Shown here piece by piece: positions 23,858 through 35,855 of a stretch of DNA of 64,000 nt; the stretch's first letter is position 1, and each line of letters opens with the position of its first letter. The translations under genes and the position numbers were made by a program. Source of the DNA: Limonium bicolor. Lineage: Eukaryota > Streptophyta > Magnoliopsida > Caryophyllales > Plumbaginaceae. The notes beneath the pieces are model-generated. The model was not told the origin of the DNA. It saw nothing but the letters and a program-made list of their open reading frames with translations, and did no database searches. Location: the NCBI GenBank assembly GCA_023374045.1, contig CM041777.1, positions 91,692,300 through 91,756,299 on the forward strand. Direction: 5' to 3'.

Positions 23858-26800
23858 TCATGATCTTTTTTCTACCCAAACCCCCTCATTATGGTCTGAT
23901 CGAGCGTAGATGGTCTGAACATCATCATTTTGTAAATCAACATTTGAATCATGCAACCCTGTATGCCACGATACTGTTTCGTCTATCATCTCATTATCAT
24001 CATTGTCGTTGTTTTCATCCTCAAACAAAACCGGTCTTCTCCCTGGAAGAACAACAGACCATCTACTATCTTTTGGGTCTTCAACATAAAACACCTGGTC
24101 ACAGTCTTTACCCAACACAAATTGATCTTCCTTATAAGTTGTAACACGTGAAAGATCAACCAAAATAAGTCCTTTATCATTTTGGAGTCCATGTCGGTTG
24201 TCCACCCATTGCACGGACACTAGAAACGATCACTGTGAGTTTTAGTTCCCATATGTCCTCTAGACACCATAATACCACTAACTACTGCTCATTGGTTGAA
24301 CCTGGTTACCTAGACCATATTCAGTCACCGATGCTTCAATTTTTACCCCACTGTTCTGATGTATTGATTTAGCATCTTGGCGTGCAGTGTAGTATGTGCA
24401 TCCATTAATGTCATACCCTTCAAACGATACAACATCTGTTCCAGACCAACAGCTAGACATCTGATTTCTTCACTGACATCTCGGGGTTCAATGAAGCTTG
24501 CTCAAACACATATTCCTTAAACCATTGGACGAATACTCGATTTTGTTCTTTTTTAAGCCAGATACGGTTTTTGGTAGGGTTTTGTCGACTCAACTCAGCA
24601 ATGTGAATATCGAAGTAGGGTTCAACAACCTCAAGGTGTTGTAGTACAAACAAATGTGCCTGATTAATAAGATCACGAGAGATACGCAACCTTTTTGCCA
24701 ATAACTCCTTTACCCTTAAATCTACCATGGTGACGTGGTTTGGGAATACCAATTGACTCTGCATCGTTCAAATAACTTGTCACGAATTCTGTGACTTCCT
24801 CAGTCACTGTTGCTTCGATGATACTGCCTTCCGGTCTATATCTGTTTTTCATTCTACCCTTCAGAATCCCCATATATCGTTCGAAAGGATACATGTAACG
24901 TAAGTAGACCGGACCACAATTTGATCTCTCGGACAATATGCACTACTAAATGCACCATTATGTCGAAGAAAGATGGTGGGAAATACATCTCAAGCTGGCA
25001 TATTGTCACAACAATTTCATGTTGCAGATCATCGAGGGTGTCTGAGTCAATTGCCTTGCAGCAGACAGCGTTGAAGAAGAAACATAATCGAGTTAGAGCA
25101 TTTCTGACATTTTCTGGTAATATCCCTCGTATTGCAACTGGAAGAAGATGCAACATTAACACATGATAATCATGAGATTTCATGCCTAACAGTTTCAAAT
25201 CCTTCATAGAAACTAGGTTCTTCCAGTTTGAAGAGTACCCAGATGGTACCTTCAATGTGTGCAAACACTTGCAAAAACTTAATTTTTCACTCTTAGAGAG
25301 GGTATAACACGCAGGAGGTAGATATGTTCGCTTCTCATCCTCTATTGGGTGTAGTTCTTTCCGTATGCGCAACTCTTGCATATCTCTCCTCACCTTCAAT
25401 CCGTCTTTCGTCTTGCCGGGTATGTTGAGCAAAGTACCACACACTGCCTCACCGACGGTCTTCACAATGTGCATGATATCCAAACAATGTCGAACAGGCA
25501 GATGCCGCCAATACGGTAGATCCCAAAAAATGGAACGTTTTTTCCAAATGTTCTTCGGCGGCTTGGATGTGTTTCCAAAGACATTTTCAATGTCTTTTAC
25601 CTTTGCATACACTTCCTCTGAATCAAAGGCAGACGAGCCACACGAGTCTCGGGCTCATTGTTGAATAGCTTTCGCTTTCTCGAACGGTAAGGATGGTCTA
25701 CTGGAAGAAACCGTCGATGACACATATAAACATTTTTGCCGCAGTGCTTCAGACGATCTGAACATGTGTCATCCTCACATACCGGACACGCTTTGAATCC
25801 TTTCACCGAGTATCCTGACAAGTTCCCATAGGCAGGAAAGTCGTTAACAGTACAGAACAACATCGCCTTCAGTGTGAAATTTTCTTTCGCATGAGCATCA
25901 TATACCACTGTCCCTTCATTCCACAACAAGTTCAGATCGTCGATCAGTGGTGCAAGATATACGTCAATGTTATGACCAGGTTGCTTTGGACCAGAAATTA
26001 GGAGTGATAACATAATGTATTTTCGTTTCATGCACAACCATGACGGTAAATTGTAGATCACTAGTAGCACCGGCCAAGTGCTGTGCTGACTGCTCAACGT
26101 GCCATACGGGTTCATCCCATCGGTACACAATCCAAGTCTCAGATTCCTATCCTCATCCCCAAAATGATGTTTGAATTTTCTGTTGATATTTCTCCACTGA
26201 GGTCCGTCTGCAGGATGTCTTAATTTTTCATCAATTTTTCTACCATCCGCGTGCCATCGTAAGTTCTTCGCATCTTTCGGGTTGGCAAACAACCGTTTGA
26301 ATCTAGGAATTATCGGCAAGTACCACAATAATTTCACTGGACGATTTTTTTTTGAAAGGAGGAATCCTCATCCTTGTCCTTGTACCGGGACAACAAACAT
26401 TTAGGACACTTGTCTAGATGTTCGTATTCACCCCTATAAAGCACACAGTTATTTGGGCAAGCATGAATCTTTTTATATTCAACTCCCATTGGACACATCC
26501 ATTTCTTTGCCTCGTAGGTGGATGTAGGAAGACCATTCTCATCAGGAAGCATATCATGTATCAGCTCTAGAAATGACGTGAAACACTTGTCACCAACTCC
26601 ATATTTCCCCTTTAAGTTGAACAAATTAAGTACAGCACTCAATTTTGTGTATTTAACGCACGAAGGGTACAAAGGTGTCTTTGATGCGTCCAACAATCTT
26701 TGATACTCTTCCGGCTTATCGACAAAAGTATCCGCAACATTTTCTAACATTTCATCCATTTGCTCATCATGGTGAGTGGTCTCACTGTCATCGAATCCTG

Positions 26801-27133
26801 AATCACTTAACGGTACCGACTCATTGATGGTATTGAAGGTGTGGGCGGTACTTGCGTAACGTGGATCATGAGCACTTGATGATGTTGAAGCACTAGCTGC
26901 AACAGTTTCTCCATGAAAATTCCATCTTTTAATGTGGCATGAATCCACGGGACTTAAGATGAAATCTAATTTCCTCAATGTCTACATATTTCCTTACGAC
27001 CCCACAGTCAACACAAGGACATGAAATTTGTCCGCCTTTGTTCTGTCCTTGTGTTGCACTGCCGCTTTGAGAAACTCTTTCAGCTTCTCATCAAAGTGTC
27101 CCCTCGATCACCGTACATCCAGTCACGCTCCAT
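23858..27133 (-). pseudogene. CACTA TNP2-type transposase, disabled near the N terminus
   Basis: Start chosen at the ATG at 27133 (MERDWMYGDRG). This opens a Transpos_assoc domain with cysteines (ISCPCVDCGVV, HLKSRGFMPH). A frame change after 27090 and a TAA where Tyr is expected, just before KRWNFHGE (about 26930), break it. Then come 26334-26978 (Ser/Thr-rich linker, CPNNCVLYRGEY and CPKCLLSRY zinc-ribbon-like cysteines), 25597-26337 (Transposase_21 core: WHADGRKIDEKLRHPADG, LGLCTDGMNPYG, PGHNIDVYLAPLIDDL, FPAYGNLSGY), 24854-25612 (DUF4218: DIMHIVKTVGE, HDYHVLMLHLLPVAIRGILP) and 23858-24936 (DUF4216-type tail: YINGCTYYT-like and VFYVEDPKDSRW). The enzyme would cut and join the element ends in the nucleus. 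The domain order is complete but the frame is not. Confidence 0.85.
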
Positions 27134-27139
27134 TCTATA

Positions 27140-27730
27140 TGTGAAAACAAAAGTGATAAGATTTGTTTTCAGTTTTGTCTGCATTTGTATATGGAGCATG
27201 TTTCTACTGGATGTACGGTTGCAACCAAACTCAGCACTACTCTATGGTTCCAACCAACTAACGTAGCCTAAGTACTCTAACGTTCCAACGTAACTAATCT
27301 AGCCTTATTCTAACAATTCTAACACATTAATTTAACTTCAACAAATCATTGCATTATTAAAAAAAAAAATAAAGTTTAATTACTTACTTGTTTTAAGGTT
27401 GTACAGAGGGGGAGGAGACTGCTTTGGTGATGGGCTGGGAAAGTACTGGTACAAATCCAATAGAAGATTCAGAAGACCTGACAAAGAAAAGTAAAGATTG
27501 TTTACACAAAAACAAATAAAATTAATTAATAAGACTAATACGATTCTAGAAAAAATTCGGCATGACCTTTGCGTAATCGTGTTAATCCCATGCTTATCAT
27601 TAAGCATTCACCAATATCTTATTTACCACGACAAATAAATTCAACAATTGACAGCAACCATCCTTATTCACAATCACTCAATATTAACCACAACCACTTT
27701 TTCGCAATAATTAATTAAACAAACAAAGAA
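27140..27730. other. CACTA 5' region upstream of the transposase, no gene seen
   Basis: AT-rich, with a poly-A run at 27357-27368. It may hold introns or promoter of the minus-strand transcripts; no clear motif. Confidence 0.35.
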
Positions 27731-27732
27731 AA

Positions 27733-28062
27733 GATAGATGAAGATGTTACCTTTTCACTCTTACTCCACAGCAGAAGAAATGAGGAAGAAGAAGACCACC
27801 CCAATTACTGCAGACAGCGGGGAAGCAAGGAAATAATATTAGGGGGGCAAGAAATCCATTTATAAGCATTATCATATTAAGAAAATAAAAAGAGAAAAAA
27901 GATAGATGAATATGTTACCTTTCCGCTCATGCTGCACAACAGAAGAAATGAGGAAGAAAAAGACTAGAGACCACCCCAATTACTGCAGACAGCGGAAGCA
28001 AGGTAATAATATTAGGGGGGCAAGAAATCCATTACTATAAGCATTATCATATTAAGCACGTA
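27733..28062. repeat. Direct duplication of about 165 bp inside the CACTA element
   Basis: 27733-27890 and 27898-28062 share, in order, 'gatagatgaagatgttacct', 'gaagaaatgaggaagaa', 'accaccccaattactgcaga', 'attaggggggcaagaaatcc' and 'gcattatcatattaag', with small differences. The segment lies in the 5' part of the minus-strand genes. Confidence 0.85.
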
Positions 28063-28984
28063 TACTGCAATGTAATTGGAGAACAAGATGTTATAAAGTT
28101 ATAGATCTTACCACTTATTAATGTGAAACTTGAAGTTAATTTTTTAATAGTTTGAGAATTAAGAACAAAATGATTTGTAGTTATTCTTTTTCTTTCATAG
28201 TAGTTTTATTTACCATTTCAATTTATATGAAGTTTAGTTATAAATTTGTTATATATGAATTGTTTTAATAATTTGAATAATCATATAGATGTACAAATTT
28301 AGTTTATATGATTGTATAAATTGGTTTACAATTTCAAATGATTGTCGCTAAGCTCCGTATTCTTGGCAAGTATCTTCCTCATATTTTCATAATCGAATTA
28401 AAAATTTATTTGGTTCTATCAAAGAGGACATTATTCAATAAAGCTCTAATTTTTTTATCAATCTTCTAGAAAATTAGCCGTGTTCCTAAATTAACAAACC
28501 AAAACCATGATTAATATTAATCAATGGTGATTTGATATAATATATATATAAACAAAACCTTAAAGCCCCTGGGTGTAAGCAATTACAATGTCACTATCAC
28601 ATGCCCCGTTTGCTAAAAATAAGTGTCCCAATGTCCCATTGGTACAATATTGGGACAAATTATGAGGAAAATAAATAATAGTTGATCTATGTCAAAGCTA
28701 GCTTATTGAGGCCGATGTTTTCTAGTCATTTATATGGCTTTGGCCTATCAAGAATTGATCGATCAATGTCTGGGTTGTATGCAGAGGGCACAAACAGCAA
28801 AAATATCAACTCAGGCATTTTATCGAACACCTTGTATGCACAACTATTTATACTTGTTCAATAATGTATCTATATTCAAATTATACACACACAACTAAAC
28901 TAACAATCAATAACTATATTACAACTAGTTATTCAATCAACAAGACAATAATTAACATATTTCGAAGTTAGAATTCGGAATACT
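28063..28984. other. AT-rich CACTA segment with no recognised feature
   Basis: No coding signal and no transposon ends found. It probably lies within the 5' intron or spacer of the CACTA genes. Confidence 0.35.
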
Positions 28985-28988
28985 AACC

Positions 28989-29137
28989 TAGGGTTACCGC
29001 AGCAGGAGCTTCAGACGCCTGCGACCTCCTTGGCGGAACAAGCTGCGACGGCGATGGCGACGGTGACGGCGGCGGCGAATGATGGTGGCGCGAGCGGAAG
29101 GAGAAGGCGGCGGTGGTGGTGGCGAAGTCGCAGGCAT
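28989..29137 (-). other. Candidate GC-rich first exon of a CACTA transcript
   Basis: A sharp GC-rich island in an AT-rich element. On the minus strand an ATG at 29137 is followed by Pro/Ser/Arg-coding sequence in two open frames (MPATSPPPPPPSP in one, SPPPSPSPSPSQLVPPRRS in the other). It ends at a donor-like GCG|gtaacc near 28989. It lies just inside the right subterminal repeats, where En/Spm transcripts begin. It could instead be a captured host exon. Confidence 0.4.
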
Positions 29138-29227
29138 CGAACGAAATCGTCGTCGTCTTTTTCGTTCTCGCGAGACAGAAGAGGATGAAGAGGAGAATGA
29201 CGGAGTGGAGCTGATTTGGGAAAAATA

Positions 29228-29475
29228 AAAGACTCTATCGCAGCGGTTCCTACTAAGAACCGCTGAGATAGGTCAGTAAAAAAGACCTATCTCAGCGGTT
29301 CTTAGTAGAAACCGCTGTAACAGAGTTTTTTTTTTTTTGAATGACCCTAGCACAGCGGTTGTAAGTAACAACCGCTGAGATAGGTTTGCGTGATTTTTAA
29401 AAACGGTCTATCTCAGCGGTTGTTTTTACAACTGCTGCAGTAGGTGCGCTGCGCTAGACCATTTTTGTACTAGTG
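29228..29475. repeat. CACTA right TIR and subterminal hairpins
   Basis: Four CAGCGGTT/AACCGCTG inverted pairs, near 29238/29257, 29290/29310, 29353/29371 and 29411/29431, then the TIR. Each pair is separated by about 8-12 bases and can form a short hairpin. Confidence 0.85.
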
Positions 29476-30388
29476 CCTACTAATACGGCTCCTAACTTTC
29501 CGTCTATCGTCGTACTTAAACAATTAAATTGCAACGGTAATTAAAAGACTGTCGAACTACTGGTGTTACCGTTCTCACTCGCCCATACTGAAATACCCCA
29601 AATCTAATTAATATTAAAACCATTATTTAATGGAAAATAATCCTATTATAAATCATTTCACGTACGCATGCAAACCCATGCATGAGAACGTTACGTAAAA
29701 CAGTCGTTTCTCCATAAACGCTAAAACGCCTTAGAAGCATATGGTCAAACATGACCTTGTATGACCCTCTAATATTCAAACCAAATGTTCATACAATTAT
29801 TATATGATATATAAATATATTCCCTAAGCTATATTCAGTCAAAAACGCAAAACGCTCGGGAGTGCTCACGCACGCCCCTTAAAGCACGAAAAGTCCGGAG
29901 GAGTGCCGAGGTGGCACGAACTCCTATAAAATTAATTCCTTGAGTTCCTAACATCATTATTAACCATTATAAAGAGAACCCACGAAGTGGTTTCTCAAAA
30001 TTCAGCAAAACAACAGGAGGATTTCTTAGCGCTCCTTTTTGCCCGGTGTGTCCCGATGGCCCGTAAATTATGTCATGGGTTGATATAACCCCATATACAC
30101 AATGTAACATCTTAATATATGTTTATTTACTATAATAAGTGTTTACAAACACTTGGAACTCATAAAAACACTTGTTTCCCAAAATTTCCTTAGAGCACAA
30201 AAACACACCTTCGGGTGTCACGAAAACGCTTTTACGCAATTGCCTTGTAATTTTTTACATGCCACGAATTGGTAATCTTAAATAGGGTTAAAATGACCTT
30301 CTAAATCAGTTGGTTAGACTAGTCAACAAGGCTCTCTATAGGGGCCGATTTTGAGAGCAAAAACTAGTATAAAATTTGCTTTTAAAGT

Positions 30389-30397
30389 TTATAAAAG
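30389..30397 (+). promoter_or_regulatory. Candidate TATA box, Tekay left LTR
   Basis: TTTATAAAAGG, conserved at 44704 in the right LTR. Position within U3 is plausible; no start-site evidence. Confidence 0.4.
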
Positions 30398-32642
30398 GCT
30401 TCAAATATGGTGAATCACCTTCCCATGTGTTGTATTACTTAATTTCAAAGTAAGTAGGTCTTATGTGACCATCAAGCTGTCGAAATTATGCAGAAGAATA
30501 AGGCCATGTGAGCTAGGAAGAAAACAAAATGTAAAAAGGCAAAAAGTAGATCTAGATTCCTTTCTTTTAATTCCTTATCATTTAAGTAACTTCCTTTGCT
30601 CTTCCTTGGCTCTTCATCACCGAATTGAGACCCCTCATTCAGCCTTGAAATCGTGCACTATAATGAAGAAGAAGACAAGGCATTAACTTAGAAAAATCAA
30701 AAGAACAAACTTACCTAAATTTCCTTGTCTTCTAGCTCACATTATTCTCTTCCACATTATCTTGCCTTGTCACACCACATGGCCGGTTTTCATGCTGGAA
30801 AGGAGGACATTTATTGAGCCAATAACTCATGTAATAAACTAAGGAAGAAAATATCAAATGACATTAAAAATTGACAAAACAAAAATCATTCCAAAGGCAT
30901 TCTTGCATTTACGTGACCTAGGTCTCATTTCCTCTCTTGCACACTTCACCACCGATTTGGTAAGGCTCTCTCCTCTCTCTTCTGGCTTCATCTTCTTCCT
31001 TTGAAGCTCTTAAGTCCATTAATGGAGTTTTTAACTTCTATCTTCATCTTTAAGGTAATTTCCTTGCATTGCTTGTCAAGACTTGAAGCAAAACTCTTCC
31101 TAGCATACCACAAGCATTCGACATCAATTAGTTCTCCAAGGAGGTTGTCCAAACCAACATTATCCAAGGAGCATCTCAAGGTTATCTTAAGGTAGTTTTA
31201 ATGCTTGAAAATCCTTAAAGCACATTTTTATGTGTAACCAAGTTCTTCTCTTCTAAGGCTCTTTTCTTCCTTATTTTCATGAAGGAAAACTTGTTCTTCA
31301 TCCACCATTAGTGAGCCGAAAATAAGGAGAAAGCTTAAGGTAAGTTCTTGTAAAACTACTTACAATCTACTTAAGATCTTTGTTGAAGATCTAACTCCTA
31401 AAACTCCTTCACCACTTGCATATAACCGAAGTGGAGCATCAATATTACCTTGGAGAAAGCTTGGAGATTCAAGAAGAGTTCAAGCACTTAACACCTTTGT
31501 TAAGAAGTAAGTTTACTAAGTAAATCTTTATGTTTTAAGCTTTGTTAAGCTTCTAAAAAATTATGCAAAAATTATGTACATCTCCTAGGTTAATTAACCG
31601 AAACTATATGGTTTTATATGCCAAAAATTTAATCTATAACATATATAAAATATTTACCTTAAGACACATTTTTGTGTCACAAAATTTATCTATGTTACAA
31701 ATTAATTAAGGCCGAATTATCAAGGGCAAAATGCTTTATTTTGAGCTAAGATCAATATAAGACATTACAATAATTTTTACATAAGTTATATGACTCATAT
31801 GAATTTATGTATAGTTATTATGATATATAAATCCACTTCTATATACTATATGTTCTCAATTAAATTATGACCGAATGGTCTATGTTTTAAATAGATTTTA
31901 ATGAGCTACTTAGGTATATAATTTTATATCATAAAGTTTGGTGAGTTAAAATATTCTATTAGTGCTTAAATGACTAATTAATTAAGTTATGTGGCTTAAA
32001 TGTAATTTTTACAAAGTTTAGTGTGTTTATTATAAAAGCCGAATTAAGGGCTGTTTGGTGTTATTATAATATAATATAAGGTTAGGAATTAAGTTTATGA
32101 ATTTTAGATAAATTAAACAAGTGTTAAGATAACATTTTATAAGTTTTGGGCTATTATGTAATTTATAAAAGTTGTTATGAAAGTTTGGAACTTATTAGTG
32201 GGCGAATTCATAATTAAGAGCCTTAATAGGTTCACCTTCGAAATTTTAGGAATTAATTTTAGACTAAGTTTATAAGTTTTAAGAAGTTATTTAAAGTTTT
32301 GGGATGAAAATGTAATTAAGGGAGAATAAATGACAAAGCCGAAATTCTTTGGGGTTAGTTTGGTAATTTAAGAATTTATATATATATATTCGGCATTTAT
32401 GGAGAATTAAAATTAAAACTATAGTTTATAAGGCATTATATAAAGATTATAAGATTTTGTGGCTAAATTGCAATTATAAGGATATATATGTATTGGCCGA
32501 GACTTAAGAGGGGCTAAGTTGTAATTTTCAAAAGTTACAATATTTAAAAGTACATACCAAAATATTAATGGTAGTTTTGTGATTTAATTAAATAAGGAAT
32601 TAAAACTATGATATATAAAGAGATTAGAATTTAAATGTAAAG

Positions 32643-34776
32643 TCTATTAAGAATACTAAAGCGCCTGGCCCAGATGGATTTAATTCCCTCTTCTTTAAGT
32701 CTGTTTGGCATGTGCTTGGTTCTGATATCAGGAAGGCAGTTAAGGAGTTCTTTTGGAAAGGGAAAATTCTTAGACAAATCAATGCAACAGTTATCTCTTT
32801 GGTGCCTAAAGTTCCTAACCCGACTGTGGTTAAAGATCTCCGGCCCATTGCATGTTGTAATGTTCTGTATAAGGTTATTTCCAAAATTATTACAACCAGA
32901 TTGAAGGGAGTCCTACCTGAGGTGATTAATGATTGCCAGGGGGCGTTTGTTTCTGGTAGAAGCCTGGCTCACAATGTTCTGTTATGTCAGGAGATCATTC
33001 AAGGCTACAACAGAAGAAACATATCTCCAAGGTGTGCTTTTAAAATAGATATCCATAAAGCTTATGATAGTGTTAATTGGGATTTCTTGGAAGAAGCTCT
33101 TGCTGGATTTGGCTTTCATGTTAATCTGATTAAGTGGATCATGATCTGTGTCTCAACTCCTTGGTATTCTATTCTGATTAATGGTCAATCTCGGGGTTTC
33201 TTTAAAGGGGAGAGGGGTCTTAGACAGGGTGATCCCCTCTCTCCTCTGCTGTTGTTATATCATGGAATATCTTAGTAGAATGTTGCTAGCTGCTAAGGAG
33301 AATCCAAAGTTCAAATTCCATCCAAAATGCAGCAGAATTGGTATTAACCACTTGTGTTTTGCGGATGACCTACTTATCTTCTGTCGTGGTGATGTGGGGT
33401 CTGTGCAGATTATTAAGAACACCCTTAGTAAATTTTCTGATATGTCTGGTCTGCTCATTAGCACCAGAAATGCAAAGTGTTCTTTGGTGGTGTTTCTGAT
33501 GTTGTAAGAAGGAAAATTTTGGAAGTTCTGGACTTTGAGGAGGGTTCTCTGCCTGTTAAGTATCTGGGTGTCCCATTATCTTCACAGAGGCTGACTCGTG
33601 AGGATTACATGCCTCTTATTGATAAGATTACTGTTAGGATATCCCACTGGGCCACCAGAAAGCTCGGTTATGCTGGGACTTCAGCTTGTGCAGAGTACCT
33701 TGATTGGTATTCAGAGGTTTTGGTCCAATGTGTTTTTGTTCCCGAAGAACATCATACAGTTGTTAATCAGGAAATGCAGAACCTTCTTATGGTGTGGTGG
33801 TGATTCTGGAAGGAGAGCTCCCGTTGCTTGGGCTAACCTTTGCAAACCAAAAAGCAATGGTGGTCTTGGTATCAAGGAAATTCTCTCTTGGAATAAAGCT
33901 GCAATGATGAACATCCTACTTAAGCTGGATAAGTCTGATGCGAGTTCATCTGCTTTGATTCGTTGGAGCAAGGCTTATATTCTCAAGAATGATAACATCT
34001 GGAATGTCCAACTGAAAGGCAATCATGCCTACTGGTGGAGGTGCTGCATTAAGCTCAGGGATGAAATTCTTCAGAGCAGTGCCTGTTCGAGGTTGAGGCA
34101 GTATGCAAGCCAAGGTAACTTCTCTGTGGGTGGCCTTTATGATATAATCTGTCCTACTATTTCAAATGGTATCTGGGATCAAATCATTTGGAAGTCACTG
34201 CACTCCTCGTGCGTCTTTTATTTGGTGGATGGCATGCCATGACAGATTAGCTACCGGATAGAGTTTTAAAATGGGCTGTGAATATTGATGCTAATTGTGT
34301 GTTCTGTGGGAAGGAGGAGAGCAGGAATCACCTGTTTTTTGAGTGTGATTTTAGCCGCCACCTTCTCCTTACTGTCCTTCATGTTTGGCTGCGGTGTAAA
34401 GTCCCTGTTGGTTTTCTCGGATTGTATGAGATGTTTCTGGCTATCAAAGAAGAAACCAGCCTGGTGTATAAGATGCGTGCCTCTGCTATTGGGATGGTAA
34501 TTTACCACATTTGGAAGGCTAGGAATGATGTTGTCTTCCTGGGTACAAGGCCCAATTGCAATGCAAGTGTTGCTATTATAACTGCTGATCTGAAAATCCG
34601 ATGGAGTAAATTCAAATACCCATTCTCGAGGAAGAATTTTAGAGTTCTTAGTTGCTTCAATTTACTTGATTTGCTTGAGAGTAAATAGCTCGTGTTAGTT
34701 TGCGCAGTTTTGTAGTCCTGTAAGTATTTGACTCTTGGTTTTTTCCGTTAATAAAAAGCTTATCCTTTCTTTCAAA
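32643..34776 (+). pseudogene. 5'-truncated L1-type LINE (reverse transcriptase plus zf-RVT tail)
   Basis: Starts inside the RT domain at KNTKAPGPDGFNSLFFKS. It continues through LRPIACCNVLYKVISKII, AFKIDIHKAYDSVNWDFL, GLRQGDPLSP and CFADDLLIF (catalytic ADD). The C-terminal zf-RVT region follows (CVFCGKEESRNHLFFEC, HIWKARNDVVF). Endonuclease and ORF1 are missing, typical of 5' truncation. Frameshifts occur near 33260, 33500, 33650 and 34230. The 3' end has a short A run (34774-34779). Comparison with 46972-47020 shows the insertion replaced about 30 bases of LTR and left no clear duplication. Confidence 0.9.
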
Positions 34777-35754
34777 AAATAACCGAAATATAAGGGTAAT
34801 CATTTAGATTTAAATAAGTATAGGTCCTATATGGATATTTGGAGGGATTAGAAGAAAGAATTTTAATTAAAGGAATTATGGAATTAGAGCTATGACTTAT
34901 ATAGTTATAAGGAAGTTAAAGGAAAACAATAGATATTATTTATGACTAAAAGGAGAGTAATGAGATTATAAGAATATTATGTCATTGTAAGGCATATAAA
35001 TATAGTTAAGAAATTATAAGTTGTTATGTCACTTAGACAATTTAATAAACAACAATATAGTACATGAATATATGAATACATATATGTACTTTAAAGGATT
35101 TATAAATAAATCAAGAAGATAACAAATAATATACAATAAATCATGAGGTAATTAAAAGGAATAAACCTCACATGAAATAACAAATACGAGATTTGTTAAA
35201 AGATCCAATAGAATTATTATATAAGGTGACATAAATTAACCCTCTCATTAATCCTATTCTAGGGACTTTTGTTTGACCAGACGTTGACCGGGAATTAAAC
35301 AAGTACAGTCTACGGTGAACGGTATGGGATTCTTGCAACCTGTTTTCTACCGATTACACCGGCTTGTGCTATCTGATGTTTGAATTAACGACCAAGATAT
35401 TAATGTAAAATTGTGTTTACTCTTGTGTGTTGTTGTATTATTTTATGTGCGTGAATGATGCTGACTACTACGTGTAATGTCCCACGCATACAAACACTAC
35501 TATACCAGTGGATTAAATAACTGCGCTTCGTATCCGAGGACTTGTACTCAAGTCTCTCACAACTTCACTTTATAACAAACGTCATTATCCTAAACGTGAT
35601 AATTGACAATACACATTGTGTTTCTTGTTTAACGTCTTTATATGACCACTTAACAATTCTATACTACGAGAACAAGGAGCCCAGTTGTACTGCCATGCAT
35701 GCTACAGGAGTGTACCTGTCTCAGGTCGTCTCCTAACTACTCGCGACGAACACT

Positions 35755-35855
35755 TCAGTTGAGAGGAAGACTTTATTCCTCTCGAGGGTTCAATTCCCAT
35801 CAGTTCAGTGGAGAGGAAGACTACATTCCTCTCGAGGGTTCTATTTCCCTCATTT
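35755..35855 (+). repeat. Tandem duplication with internal stem in Tekay LTR (left copy)
   Basis: Two ~55-bp units, each with AGAGGAAGACT...ATTCCTCTCGAGG, where AGAGGAA pairs with TTCCTCT. The same pair is present in the right LTR near 48003-48103, so it predates insertion. Confidence 0.8.

Larger units (their letters stand above)
19933..29475 (-). mobile_element. CACTA (En/Spm) DNA transposon, 9.5 kb
   Basis: Ends CACTAGTAGAAAAAT (19933) and, on the other strand, CACTAGTACAAAAAT (29475), with a 3-bp duplication cct. Both genes run on the minus strand: a TNP2-type transposase (23858-27133) and a second product with a Ulp1-like protease end (20397-23715). Both ends carry subterminal CAGCGGTT repeats. 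Length and content are those of an autonomous-type element, but the transposase frame is broken near its start. Confidence 0.95.

Noticed and set aside
23860..24144. Plus-strand frames over 23860-24150
   Set aside because: Antisense of the DUF4216-like part of the transposase.
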